The position numbers and the translations under genes are program-made. Positions 20,351-32,854 of a stretch of 64,000 nucleotides of DNA are shown piece by piece (position 1 is the stretch's first letter; every line of letters begins with the position of its first letter). Below the pieces are notes generated by a model. The model saw nothing but the letters and a program-made list of their open reading frames with translations, made no database searches and was not told the origin of the DNA. This stretch comes from Rhipidocladum racemiflorum. Taxonomy: Eukaryota; Streptophyta; Magnoliopsida; Poales; Poaceae. The DNA is taken from assembly GCA_036346355.1 (NCBI GenBank), contig CM070575.1:61075915-61139914 (forward strand), written 5' to 3'.

Positions 20351-23300
20351 CACCGTGGTGAGAGGCCGAGTCAACCATGTCACCGCAGATGCACCGCAGA
20401 ATGCTACGGACGTCGTCTTGGGTAGGTTACTTGTTAACTCAAGACTGCACATTTTGTTTGACTCGAGCTTCGCATTCGCTTGTTTCAAGGCTTTGCTGCT
20501 AGAAATGACTTGAGAATTGCAAGACTTAAGTGCATGCTTTTAGTTCAAACCCACAGTTCCGAACTCCGAACGGAAGTAGGATGTTCCGGGTGAGAATACT
20601 AATAGATGGAATAGAGTTCCTAGCAAACCTTATAATTTTGGAGACCTGCACCTTAGATGTTATATTGGGAATGGATTGGTTATCCAAGCACAAGGTCAGT
20701 ATTGGATTGTGGACGAAGGACTATCTCGGTTGAGAGCCCGTGTGGGAAGAAAGTGGAATTTCAAGCCACTGCAGCTTAGAGATGGACAGTTGATGGTTAA
20801 CAGATACCAAGGCAATCAGCATAGAGGATGTCCTGATGGTGAATGAGTACCCGATGTTTTCCCGAAGATCTACCTGGTATGCCGCCAGACGAGGACATAG
20901 AGTTTGTGATAGAGCTTGTACTGCACAAAGACCGATAGCAAAGAGACCCTATCGGATGTCTACCGAGGAGTTGGTAGAAATGAAGAAACAAAGCTAGAGG
21001 AGTTAATGGAGAAAGGATTTATCGCACCAAGTTAGTCACCGTGGGGAGCACCGGTTTTGTTTGTCAAGAAGAAGGACGGAGTTTCAGGATGTGCATTGAC
21101 TCACCGTGCACTCAATGAAGTCACCGTGAAGAATAAGTATCCGCTACCGGGATTGATGATTTGTTTGATCAGTTAAGAGGAGCCGAGTTTTCTCCAAGAT
21201 TGATCTGAGATCGGGATACCATCAGTTGAAGATCCGATCAGAAGATATTCAGAAGACTGCATACTCTTCAATATATGGACATTACGAGATTACAGTTATG
21301 TCCATTGGTCTGACGAATGCGCCAGATTATATCATGAATATGAAGAATAAGGTGTTCATGGAATATTTGGACAAGTTTGTCGTCGTGTTCATAGACGATA
21401 TCCTAATCTACTCCAAGACAGAGGATGAACATGCCGAACACTTAAGGCGAGTTTTGGAAAAGCTGAGGGAACAGCAACTTTTCGCCAAGTTCAGCAAGTG
21501 TGATTTTTGGAAGGACAAGGTGGAGTTTCTTGGACATGTAATGATCAGCAGAGGGAGTCGCCAGTAGATCCAAGCAAAGTAGAAGTCGTGTTACATTGGG
21601 AACAAATGAGGATCGTGACCCAGATTCGGAGTTTCCTTGGAATGGCAGGATACTACCGCCGTTTCATTAAAGGCTTTTCGGCAATCGCGAAACCTCTTAC
21701 GCAATTGCTGAAGAAGGAAAAGAAGTTTGCATGGACGCCGGAATGTGAGAAAGGATTTCAGAGTCAAGAAGCGATTGACATCAAGCACCGGTGTTAGTTC
21801 TACCTGATGTTGCTCAAAGCTTCGATATTTATTGTGACGATCGCGCCAAGGACTTGGATGTGTGCCGATGCAAAATGGAAAGGTCGCCGCTTATGCATCA
21901 AGGCGCTTGAGACCGCATGAGGAAAATTATCCGACACATGACCTAGAGTTAGCCGTAGTGCATGCCTTGAAGATATGGCGTCACTATCTCGATTGGAAAC
22001 AGATGTGAAGTATATACGGATCATAAGAGCCTTAAGTACATATTCACCCAAATCGGATCTCGAATATGAGGCGAGAGGAGATGGTTAGAGTTGATCAAGG
22101 ACTATAATGTTGGAATCCATTACCATCCCGGAAGGCCAACGTAGTAGCCGATGCTCTGAGTCGGAAAAGTCATACCGTGAGTGCTTGCTAGCCACAAGTC
22201 GAGGATGAGTTATGTAAGGATTTTCAGAAAATGAGGATTGAGGTTGTACCTAGCGGATTCTTGGCCGCATTGGAAGTAAAGCCTACTTTAGAGGACCAGA
22301 TCCGAGAAGGACAGAAGGATGATGACAAGATCCGCAGGATTAAGTCCATCAAGGAGGAAGGCAAGGCAGAGGACTTCAAGTTGGATAAGCAAGGCACGTT
22401 GTGGATGAAGGATCGCATTTGTGTGCCTAACAAAAAGGAGTTAAAGCAACTGATTCTGGAAGAAGCCCATGACTCCAAATACTCAATTCATCCTGGAAGC
22501 GCCAAGATGTATCAGGATCTGAAGGAGAGATTCTGGTGGCCGAGTATGAAACGTGAAGTTGCCGAGCATGTTGCATTGTGCGACGTATGCCGTAGAGTCA
22601 AGGCAATGCATCGTGAGACCAGCAGGATTGCTACAACCGCTGAAGATACCTGAGTGGAAGTGGGAGGAAATCGGAATGGATTTCATTACCGGTTTGCCGA
22701 AGACTCAAGGAGGTTATGACTCCATATGGGTTATAGTGGATCGTTTGACTAAAGTAGCCCATTTTATCCCCGTGAAGACCACTTACTCGGGAGATAAATT
22801 AGCGGAATTATACATGATCAGGATCGTTTGTTTGCACGGAGTGCCAAAGAGGATTGTATCTGATGCAGGTACCCAATTTACCTCAAGGTTTTGGAATAAG
22901 TTGCATGAAGCCATGGGAACCCGCTTGAACTTCAAGATGCCTTATCATCCACGCAGACGGATGGGCAGACCGAAAGAGTCAACCAGATTCTGGAGGATAT
23001 GTTGAGAGCTTGTGCATTAGCTTATGCTACCTCCTGGGATAAGAGTTTGCCGTATGCCGAGTTCAGTTACAACAATAGTTATCAGGCTAGTTTACAGATG
23101 TCACCTTTTGAGGCATCAGATGGTCGACCTCGGACGCCATTGAATTGGAATGAGACCGCGAGCGCCGTGTCTTTGGACCTGATATTCTTCAAGAGGTCAA
23201 GAACAGATCGCTATGATTAGGAAAGGTTGAAGATAGCCCAATCTCGACGTAAGAGTTATCCGACAATCGTCGCGAGATTTGAGTTTTGAACCGTAAGACT

Positions 23301-23704
23301 TTGTATACCTCGTAGTTACGCCTCTCGTGGAGTTAAGAGGTTCCATGCCAAAGGGAAACTTGCACCCTGCTATGTTGGACCATTTAAGATTTTGAGTCGC
23401 AGAGGCGAAGTTGCTTATCACCGGAGTTGCCACAACAAGAAGCAGGAGTACATGATGTATTCCATGTGTCCCGATTGAAGAAGTGTCTTCGAGTTCCGGA
23501 GGAACAAACACTGTTAGAATCAATTGAGTTGCAGGAGGATTTGACCTATAAGGAGTATCCCGTGAGGATTCTAGACACAATGGATCGAGAAACTAGAAAC
23601 AAGTCAACTCGTTTCTGTAGAGTTCAGTGGAGCAACCATGCAGAGAGCGGCGACTTGGGAGCGAAGAGGATTTGAAGAAAGAATTTCCAAACCTATTCCT
23701 TTAG
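20351..23704 (+). pseudogene. pol: Tekay pol, copy A (PR-RT-RH-IN-chromodomain)
   Basis: Protease Asp at 20460-20462; the DSG loop reads GACTCGAGC, missing bases of the CTGG needed for Gly. ILGMDWLSKHK is at ~20665-20695. RT runs ~20850-21600 with active-site FIDD at 21388-21399. RNase H covers ~21810-22170 (FDIYCD... to ADALSRK). Integrase has its zinc finger at ~22463-22600, core from ~22670, the second Asp region at ~22858 (SDAGTQF where copy C has SDRGTQF) and Glu in TERV at ~22970. A chromodomain (YPVRILDT...RVQWSNH) spans ~23545-23690, with stop TAG 23702-23704. Many small frameshifts. Confidence 0.85.
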
Positions 23705-23751
23705 TGAGCCCTCGAATCTCGGTGACGAGATTCTATTAAGGGGGGGAGGTT

Positions 23752-26700
23752 TGTAACACCCCAAAATTTTGCTTTTCTTAAATTCATGTGTGATTTGGCA
23801 CTTTGGTGAATTTTTGGAATTTTCTGGAATTTATTTGGATTTATTTGGGATTTATTTGAATTTATTCCATTTTGAAATAATTGAAGAATTTAATTTTGCA
23901 AATAAATTTTTGTTGGAAATATTTTATTTGAGTCCAAGATGATCCAAAGTATTTTCCAGAATTTTTCTCGAATTTTTCGAAGTCATTTGCTATTTTTAAT
24001 GAATTAAATGAATTACTAGGAATTATTTTAAATATTAAATCGCTGAAAATCAAACTCGGTCAAGTATCGTTTCATCCGATCGAGCCCGAGTCGACTCGTG
24101 TTCGAGTCCGACCGAGCCACGTGACTCGACCGAACCCACTCTAACCCTAATCAATCCCAACCGTTGGATCAAGATCCAATACCGAGATCCGCCGACCGAC
24201 CGAGCCGTATCCGCCGGATCCGATCGCGCCCGTGCGATCGGGGCCGTTGATCGCGCCACGTGGACGGCTGCGATTGGCGCTGCTCTCCGCTGAGTCCGAG
24301 CCGGACTCACGCGGTGAGAGCGCCCGCCGTGGCAAACTAGGGTTCCGCCGAGCACGCCTCCGGCTATTTAATGCCCGGATCGCACTTTGAGGATCGCCAT
24401 CCCACGCCGTCCCGAAACCCTAGCTCACGCCGCTAGGATCCCCACCGCCTCGCCGCTATTGCTCGCGGAGTTGGTAAAGCACTCCGCCGCGGTTTCGCCG
24501 CTTCGCCACCGTCGCCATCCTCCGCCGACGTTGACCCAGATCGAATCTCCTTGCGCTAAGGCGCACCGTGCCTACCATCCACTTCGCCGGAGGGGCCTGC
24601 AGCGCCGTTAGGCGTGTCGCCGTCATCGCCTCGGGCGCGCCGCGCCGCCGACGCCATTGCCGTCGCCGAAAGCCATCTCACCGGTCCGATCAAGATCGCA
24701 CGATCCAGATCTTGCCACGCCATCGCACGGTGAGGTTTCGCATTACGATCTCTAGATCCAATCTCAACCATTGGATCTAAATCCAACGGTCCAGATTAAC
24801 TGCGTTCACCCCAAACGCTGTAACACCGTGATTCAATCGGGGCCGTTGATTTTCAAATCAACGGTCTAGATCTAGCCACGTGGCCGTAAGGCCAACCGCC
24901 ATGGCCATGGCCGGGCCACAAGCATGAGAACGTGTCTCGACACGCCGGGCCCGCATGTCACGCCCACCCAATCGCACCATGACGTCACAATGACGCCATG
25001 GCGGGCTCCGCTTGTCGCCGAAATGGTCCCAAAGCAGGCCGACGCCAAGAATGACGCTACCCGAGTGGACCCACATGTCGGGCCTTCGTGGAGCCGTGGG
25101 ACTGAGTCCACCGTGGACCCGAGCCGGCGTGGACCAAGTCCATGGACCACCGACGTCAGCCAGCCAATCAGGAGCTGACACGTGTCCATGCTGACGCAAT
25201 AATTAATTTCCGAAAAAGAAAATGATTTATTAATTCGAAATATTGATTCAAAATTTAGATTCAAACTTCAAACGCTTATAACTTTCGTGTTTCAACTCCG
25301 ATTTGAGTGATTCAAATTTCTAAATATGTATAAAATTGAGATCTACCTAAATATAAATTTTATTTAATTTTTGGACTAAAGTTTTTCTCTGAAATATTAT
25401 TTAATTGATTATTTAAACTTTAAATAATCATAACTTTTGCGTTTTAACTCCAAATTTGACGATTCCAGTTTCTAAAAATCCAGAAAATTATGTTCTCTCT
25501 GTTTATGGATTTTATTTGGAGTTTTGGGATCTTTTTGCCTAGTGTTTATTTGTGTATTTGCTATTTGCACGCTTTACGAGTAGACGTTGAAGTGCCTAAG
25601 GATTCGAAGGAGAAGTGTTGACTCAGATCCAACTCAAGACCAAGAACAAGTACTTTTTGAAGGCAAGTTGTGCTTTGACCATGTTGATCCTATTTCGAAA
25701 TCTATTTTGATTTAAACTATTGCATGCTAGTTCAATTAGAAAGATACTTTGTTTAAACATGGGGGTTAGATAAATACCAATTTGCTATATGACACCTTGA
25801 TTACTTAAGTATGTGCCATGACCCTTTGTCACCCTAGTTGTGGTTTACTAGTTGGACATTATTAAATTGCCAACATGGGTTTAGACCGTTGTAGTATGTC
25901 GCTTAGACACTGCTTACGTGCTCATGACATTATTTTGGACAATCAAATGCTAATATGGACTTAATGATATATTGAACCTGTTTTGGAAAAGTATCATGTG
26001 ATGTTGATGGCACGTGGTGCATGGTAATCAATCGGGTTTGATAAACGATTTCGGCCAGGGCATGTGGCAAGAGTAATCGTGGGCCAGTTGTGGCATTGGG
26101 AGTGTTGATTTGGTTTTTCGTAGTCTTGCCCTGGTCACTCTAAGGACTTAACCTTGCAAGCCTTTGAACTGGGTCATACTTGCAACCACATGGCTGGAAT
26201 GGGACGGCCCTAGTTGACTAAGTCGCTAAGGACTCACTTGTGGAGCCTCGAGTGTCGATTACACCGTTTGTGTGATTGTACGGGGAGCGTATCGTGGTCG
26301 TGGCCAGGTACCCATCTAACGGTGTGTTGGTCCCATACTTCGCCTTGGCTAAGGGAAGGGATGGTGTAGAGCACGTCTGGAGAGGACCACCTGTGTTGTT
26401 TGAGGCTTCCAAAGGCTTTGTTACGAACTCGCCTTTGTGGTGTTTGACTGTATCTTGTGGGTAAAGTGCATAACCTCTGCAGAGTGTAGAATCTATTTGA
26501 ATAGCCGAGTCCACTGCATCGACAATGCTCGGAATTACAAATAAGGGGTAGACTTTCAAAATAACTTGGTTTTGAAAAGATGGGTTGGTTTAACAAGGAA
26601 GATGATGGAATTATGGTTTAGGATGGGAAAAATGTTTGTTAAACTTCTTGAAAAGTTATTTATGCTTTACTTATTTCTACCGCTTTCGAATCTACTTTTT

Positions 26701-27185
26701 ATTACTTGTCAAAAGTCAAGCATCGCAAATATACCTGAGCTATTCCTTTGTACCAAGCCATGCATATATTCTATTAGATAGCATTCTGTGCATGACTTGA
26801 TGAGTACCACTAACTCACCCTTGCCTCAACACAAAACCAGTTGAAGAGGATACTACGCCAGCCGGAGGAGGAGTTCCAAGAGGACCCGTCTACTTAGGGA
26901 TGCGAGCCTACCGCCTGCCTGTGGTATACCGGATGGCGCCACGGTTTATTTGATTTTCCGCTGCTGTTATTTCTCTTTTAATAAGTTTCGCCTTGCAAGG
27001 CATATATATTTGTAACTTGGCCATAAGGTCGAGTAACCCTTTGATTATTTAAATAAAGTACTTTGATAGTATCGTTTGGTATGATTGTGATATATACCGA
27101 TGTTAAGATCGGTGTGTGCACTAGCGCGTTCTGGACTAGTGCTGAATACATAGAGGGTCCTGATTTGCAAATTCGGGTCCCGACA
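23752..27185 (+). repeat. Tekay LTR 2
   Basis: 3434 bp, nearly identical to LTR 1 apart from small indels at CAG/CTG and G/C runs. Preceded by the purine tract AAGGGGGGGAGGTT. TATTTAA at 24365-24371, AATAAA at 27052-27057. Confidence 0.93.
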
Positions 27186-27403
27186 GAGGTGGTATCGAGC
27201 CATACTTGACTGTGAGGCTCAACCCTAGCTAGAATGGTCGTAGTGAGGATAAAACCTATTTTCTAAAGCTAAAAATTTGTGAAGATAAGAAATGACCTCT
27301 CAACTTATCCCCTTCTCTCTTTTCTTGTCTCTTGCTGAAATTATCCCTTACCTTGTCACAATTTAAAAATTCCGAGTTCTTACGTAAAGCACTCTTGTGA
27401 CAG

Positions 27404-28173
27404 ATGGAGGAAGAGTTCAACTACGTTGATCTCGGGAGTTGGTCACGCCAAGGAACTTTGGCATATGCTACAGACTCTCGGAGATTTTGAGAAGCCCCAA
27501 TACCAAGTGGAAGTGATCAGACAAGCGGGAGTGATCAAGGCTTGTGACGTGAGGATTGAGGTACCTGCTAGGGAAAAGGGCCCAGGCAATCGCCCGATAC
27601 ACTCAGACCGCTGTGAGATCTACAATGCAGATGGGTATCCAAGAAGTATCACGACGAGCAATGCGGCACATTACCCGTATCTACGCCAGAGAATTGGAGA
27701 GCACGGTGTTCCGCTATCATCCAAGCAGCGATAACCTTCTCGACCAAGGAGATTCAGGATGAGGATGCCACGGCCATACGCTTGGCACGATTTGTCGTCG
27801 CCAGGAGGATGTACTAGATAATACAAGCAAGGAGCTGCGTAAGGCCCGCAAGGAGATCACGACAGAGAAGAACAGATGGCGGGAAGCTCAAGAGTATGTG
27901 GCACACCTTCTACGAAGGATTGACGAGTTGGAGATGACTTTGTACGGACCAGACCCGTGAGCCAAGATTTGAGCTACACGAGCCAGATCCAGAGGAGTCG
28001 ATCTCGATGAGGACACCGCTTCTTCGACTACCACAGAGGACACAGCTTGCTGGACATGGCGATCGCTTTGCTACCAGGCACAAAGACCTGCACTCTGTGC
28101 CGTGGAGGTTTTCTCGATGAGTGAGCATAGGTTCTATAGTGAGACTCCTTCGCCGAGTCGAGTCATAGAGTAA
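27404..28173 (+). pseudogene. orf0, copy B
   Basis: Same gene as 18285-19054, starting MEEEFNYVDLG at 27404. Broken into frames at ~27450, 27600-27740 and beyond; the charged coiled-coil region and C-terminal acidic region are still recognisable. The end is set by alignment to copy A. Confidence 0.6.
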
Positions 28174-28400
28174 AGAGTCACCCTTTAGGCGTTAGGACTC
28201 CGAGTTAGTTCGATTTGGATTTTCATTGTTTCTTTGAGTGTGCAAGATGTGTTGCAAGGCCCTTAGGCATTGTAAGCAGCCATACCAAGTTATTAATAAT
28301 AAAGTTGGACCTTAAGGCTACACCTTTGCCCCGCATAAGTTCCATATTACTTGTCTATTCTTGTTTCCCTCTCATCTCTAAACCTAGAGCAAATCGGCTG

Positions 28401-29478
28401 ATGGTGAACACCCGTGGAAACTTGGGAAGCAATGGGAGTGGATCTCGCCAGGAAACCCCAATGATGGAGCACCAAAGCACCACCAGTTGATATGCGAGTT
28501 TTGGAGCCTTTCTTGCTGCCTGCACTCGGTTGATGCATGCTATGATGCAACAAATGCAGCACGTCCTTTGCTCAGGCCACTGCTAATCAAGTTAATCAGG
28601 CCACGCCAGAATACAAGGCCGCCAGAGTTCATGAGAACTCACCCACCCACTTTCTCTCGGGAATGCCAATCCATTGGAGGCCGATGATTGGTTAAGATCA
28701 ATCGAGAGGAAGCTACACATAGCTCAATGCATAGGGAATGAGAAGGTACTTTACGCTTCTCATCACCTGGAAGGAACAATGGCAGAATGGTGGGAGAACT
28801 TCGTGCCACGCAGAGAACCCTCAAGATATCACTTGGGAAGAGTTCACACCGCATTCCGACAAAGATCACGTGCCTGAAGGAATCATGGACCTTAAGAAGG
28901 AGGAGTTCAGAGCATCAAGCAAGGTAATCAGCCGGTGGTCGACTACCCGAACAAGTTCACCTACCTAGCACGCCACGCACCGAGGATGTAGCGACAGATA
29001 AATCCGCATGCTCGTTTTATGAAGGGACTTAACTCAGATTGCAAGTAGGGTTGATCACCCACACCTTTCCGCATTTCCAAGAATTGGTGAATAAGGCGCT
29101 TATTCTTGAGGACAAGCGCAAGGAACTGGATGAGAACGAGAAGCGCAGGATGCAACAAAGCAAGGATCACGCCAGTGAACGCAATAGCGCTTGAGAGTTG
29201 CACCAAATCAATTCTTCGATTCCAACCACGTAATGCAACGAGGACACCACCCCAAAGCACCAAGACCTGCCAATCGTAACTATCGAGACCCAGCCCCGCT
29301 AGAAACACTACTCCGTGCAACATAAGAAGGAACAAGTGAGGCGCCGTTACAACCGCAACGAGCCGTGACACTTTGCCAACAGCTTGTCCGAAGAAGACAA
29401 AGCGAGAGCGACCCAGCTCGCTTCAACCTAGGAACCACCCCAGCTAGGACGCCAAAGACAGGAGCCACACCCTGCATC
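28401..29478 (+). pseudogene. gag: Tekay gag, copy B
   Basis: ATG at 28401 (MVNTRGNLGSNGSGSRQ). EADDWLRSIERKLHIAQ at ~28675-28730 is followed by a CACCTGGAAGG stretch that is collapsed in copies A and C. Later blocks are frame-shifted. Confidence 0.8.
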
Positions 29479-32400
29479 GTGGTGAGAGGCCGAGTCAACC
29501 ATGTCACCGCAGATGCACCGCGAATGCTACTGACGTCGTCGGGTAGGTTACTTGTTAACTCAAGACTGCAATAGCTTTGTTTGACTCGAGCTTCAGCATT
29601 CGCTTGTTTCGCAAGGCTTTGCTGCTAGAAATGACTTGAGAATTGCAAGACTTAAGTGCATGCTTTTAGTTCAAACCCTGGTTCCGAACTCCGAACGGAA
29701 GTAGGATGTTCCGGTGAGAATACTAATAGATGGAATAGAGTTCCTAGCAAACCTTATAATTTTGGAGACCCGGACCTTAGATGTTATATTGGGAATGGAT
29801 TGGTTATCCAAGCACAAGGTCAGTATTGGATTGTGGACGAAGGACTATCTCGATTGAGAGCCCGTGTGGGAAGAAAGTGGAATTTCAAGCCACTGCAGCT
29901 AGAGATGGACAGTTGATGGTTAACAGTACCAAGGCAATCAGCATAGAGGATGTCCCAGTGGTGAATGAGTACCCGATGTTTTCCCGAAGATCTACCCGGT
30001 ATGCCGCGACAGGACATAGAGTTTGTGATAGAGCTTGTACTGCACAAAGACCGATAGCAAAGAGACCCTATCGGATGTCTACCGAGGAGTTGGTAGAAAT
30101 GAAGAAACAAATAGAGGAGTTAATGGAGAAAGGATTTATCGTACCAAGTTCGTCACCGTGGGGAGCACCGCTTTGTTTGTCAAGAAGAAGGACGGAGTTT
30201 CGTGGATGTGCATTGACTACCGTGCACTCAATGAAGTCACCGTGAAGAATAAGTATCCGCTACCCGTGATTGATGATTTGTTTGATCAGTTAAGAGGAGC
30301 CGGAGTTTTCTCCAAGATTGATCTCGAGATCGATACCATCGCTGAAGATCCGATCGTAAGATATTCAAGACTGCATTCTCGTCAAGATATGGACATTACG
30401 AAGTTTACGCTATGTCCTTTGGGCCGATTTAATGCGCCAAATTATTTCATGAATATGATGAATAAGGTGTTCATGGAATATTTGGACAAGTTTGTCGTCG
30501 TGTTCATAGACGATATCCTAATCTACTCCAAGACGTAGGATGAACATGCCGAACACTTAAGGCGAGTTTTGGAAAAGTCGAGGAACAGAACTTTTCGCCA
30601 AGTTCAGCAAGTGTGATTTTTGGAAGGACAAGGTGGAGTTTCTTGGACATGTAATGACTGGCAGAGGGAGTCGCCGTAGATCCAAGCAAAGTAGAAGTCA
30701 TGGTTACATTGGGAACAAATGAGGACTCGTGACCATTCGGAGTTTCCTTGGAATGGCAGGATACTACCGCTGCTTCATTGAAGGCTTTTCGACAATCGCG
30801 AAACCTCTTACGCAATTGCTGAAGAAGGAAAAGAAGTTTGCATGGACGCCGGAATGTGAGAAAGGATTTCAGAGTGAAGAAGCGATTGACATCAAGACCG
30901 GTGTTAGTTCTACCTGATGTTGCTCAAAGCTTCGATATTTATTGTGACGACGCGCCAAGGACTTGGATGTGTGCTGATGCAAAATGGAAAGGTCGTCGCT
31001 TATGCATCAAGGCAGTTGAGACCGCATGAGGAAAATTATCCGACACATGACCTAGAGTTAGCCGCCGTAGTGCATGCCTTGAAGATATGGCGTCACTATC
31101 TGATTGGAAACAGATGTGAAGTATATACGGATCATAAGAGCCTTAAGTACATATTCACCCAGTCGGATCTGAATATGAGGCAGAGGAGATGGTTAGAGTT
31201 GATCAAGGACTATAATGTTGGAATCCATTACCATCCCGGGAAGGCCAACGTAGTAGCCGATGCTCTGAGTCGGAAAAGTCATACCGTGAGTGCGTTGCTA
31301 GCCACAAGTCAGGATGAGTTATGTAAGGATTTTCAGAAAATGAGGATTGAGGTTGTACCTAGCGGATTCTTGGCCGCATTGGAAGTAAAGCCTACTTTAG
31401 AGGACCAGATCCGAGAAGGACAGAAGGATGATGACAAGATCCGCAGGATTAAGTCCATCAAGGAGGAAGGCAAGGCAGAGGACTTCAAGTTGGATAAGCA
31501 AGGCACGTTGTGGATGAAGGATCGCATTTGTGTGCCTAACAAAAAGGAGTTAAAGCAACTGATTCTGGAAGAAGCCCATGACTCCAAATACTCAATTCAT
31601 CCTGGAAGCGCCAAGATGTATCAGGATCTGAAGGAGAGATTCTGGTGGCCGAGTATGAAACGTGAAGTTGCCGAGCATGTTGCATTGTGCGACGTATGCC
31701 AGAGAGTCAAGGCAATGCATCAGAGACCAGCAGGATTGCTACAACCGCCAAGATACCGGAGTGGAAGTGGGAGGAAATCGGAATGGATTTCATTACGGTT
31801 TGTCAAGACTCAAGGAGGTTATGACTCCATATGGGTTATAGTGGATCGTTTGACTAAAGTAGCCCATTTTATCCCGTGAAGACCACTTACTCGGAGATAA
31901 ATTAGCGGAATTATACATGATCAGATCGTTTGTTTGCACGGAGTGCCAAAGAGGATTGTATCGGACAGAGGTACCCAATTTACCTCAAGGTTTTGGAATA
32001 AGTTGCATGAAGCCATGGGAACCCGTTTGAACTTCAAAGATACTTATCATCCTGCACGGATGGGCAAGGCAGAAAAGAGTCAACCAGATTCTGGAGGATA
32101 TGTTGAGAGCTTGTGCATTAGCTTATGCTACCTCCTGGGATAAGAGTTTGCCGTATGCCGAGTTCGATTACAACAATAGTTATCGAGGCTAGTTTACGAT
32201 GTCACCTTTTGAGGCCTTTGTATGGTCGACCTGTCGGACGCCATTGAATTGGAATGAGACCGTGAGCGCCGTGTCTTTGGACCTGATATTCTTCAAGAAA
32301 TTTGAAGAAACGGTCGCTATGATTAGGGAAAGGTTGAAGATAGCCCAATCTCGACAGAAGAGTTATGCCGACAATCGTCGTGAGATTTGAGTTTTGAACC

Positions 32401-32811
32401 GTAAGACTTTGTATACCTCGTGAGTTACGCCTCTCAGGGAGTTAAGAGGTTCCATGCCAAAGGGAAACTTGCACCCGTTATGTTGGACCATTTAAGATTT
32501 TGAGTCGCAGAGGCGAAGTTGCTTATCACCGGAGTTGCCACGATCGTTAGCAGGAGTACATGATGTATTCCATGTGTCCCGATTGAAGAAGTGTCTTCGA
32601 GTTCGGAGGAACAAACACCGTTAGAATCAATTGAGTTGCAGGAGGATTTGACCTATAAGGAGTATCCGTGAGGATTCTAGACACAATGGATCGAGAAACT
32701 AGAAACAAGTCAACTCGTTTCGTCAGAGTTCGATGGAGCAACCATGCGAAGAGCGAAGCGACTTAGGGCGAAGAGGATTTGAAGAAAGAATTTCCAAACC
32801 TATTCCTTTAG
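29479..32811 (+). pseudogene. pol: Tekay pol, copy B
   Basis: Protease Asp at 29583-29585, with the DSG loop collapsed as in copy A. RT FIDD at 30503-30514. One uninterrupted 320-codon stretch (30917-31879) covers RNase H (LGCVLMQNGKVVAYASRQL...LELAAVVHALKIW...YTDHKSLKYIF...VVADALSRK) and the integrase zinc finger (H...H at ~31575-31605; CDVCQRVKA at ~31690). The integrase core continues, broken, to ~32385. The chromodomain lies at ~32645-32800 with stop TAG 32809-32811. Confidence 0.86.
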
Positions 32812-32854
32812 TGAGCCACTGAATCTCGGGACGAGATTCTATTAAGGGGAGGTT

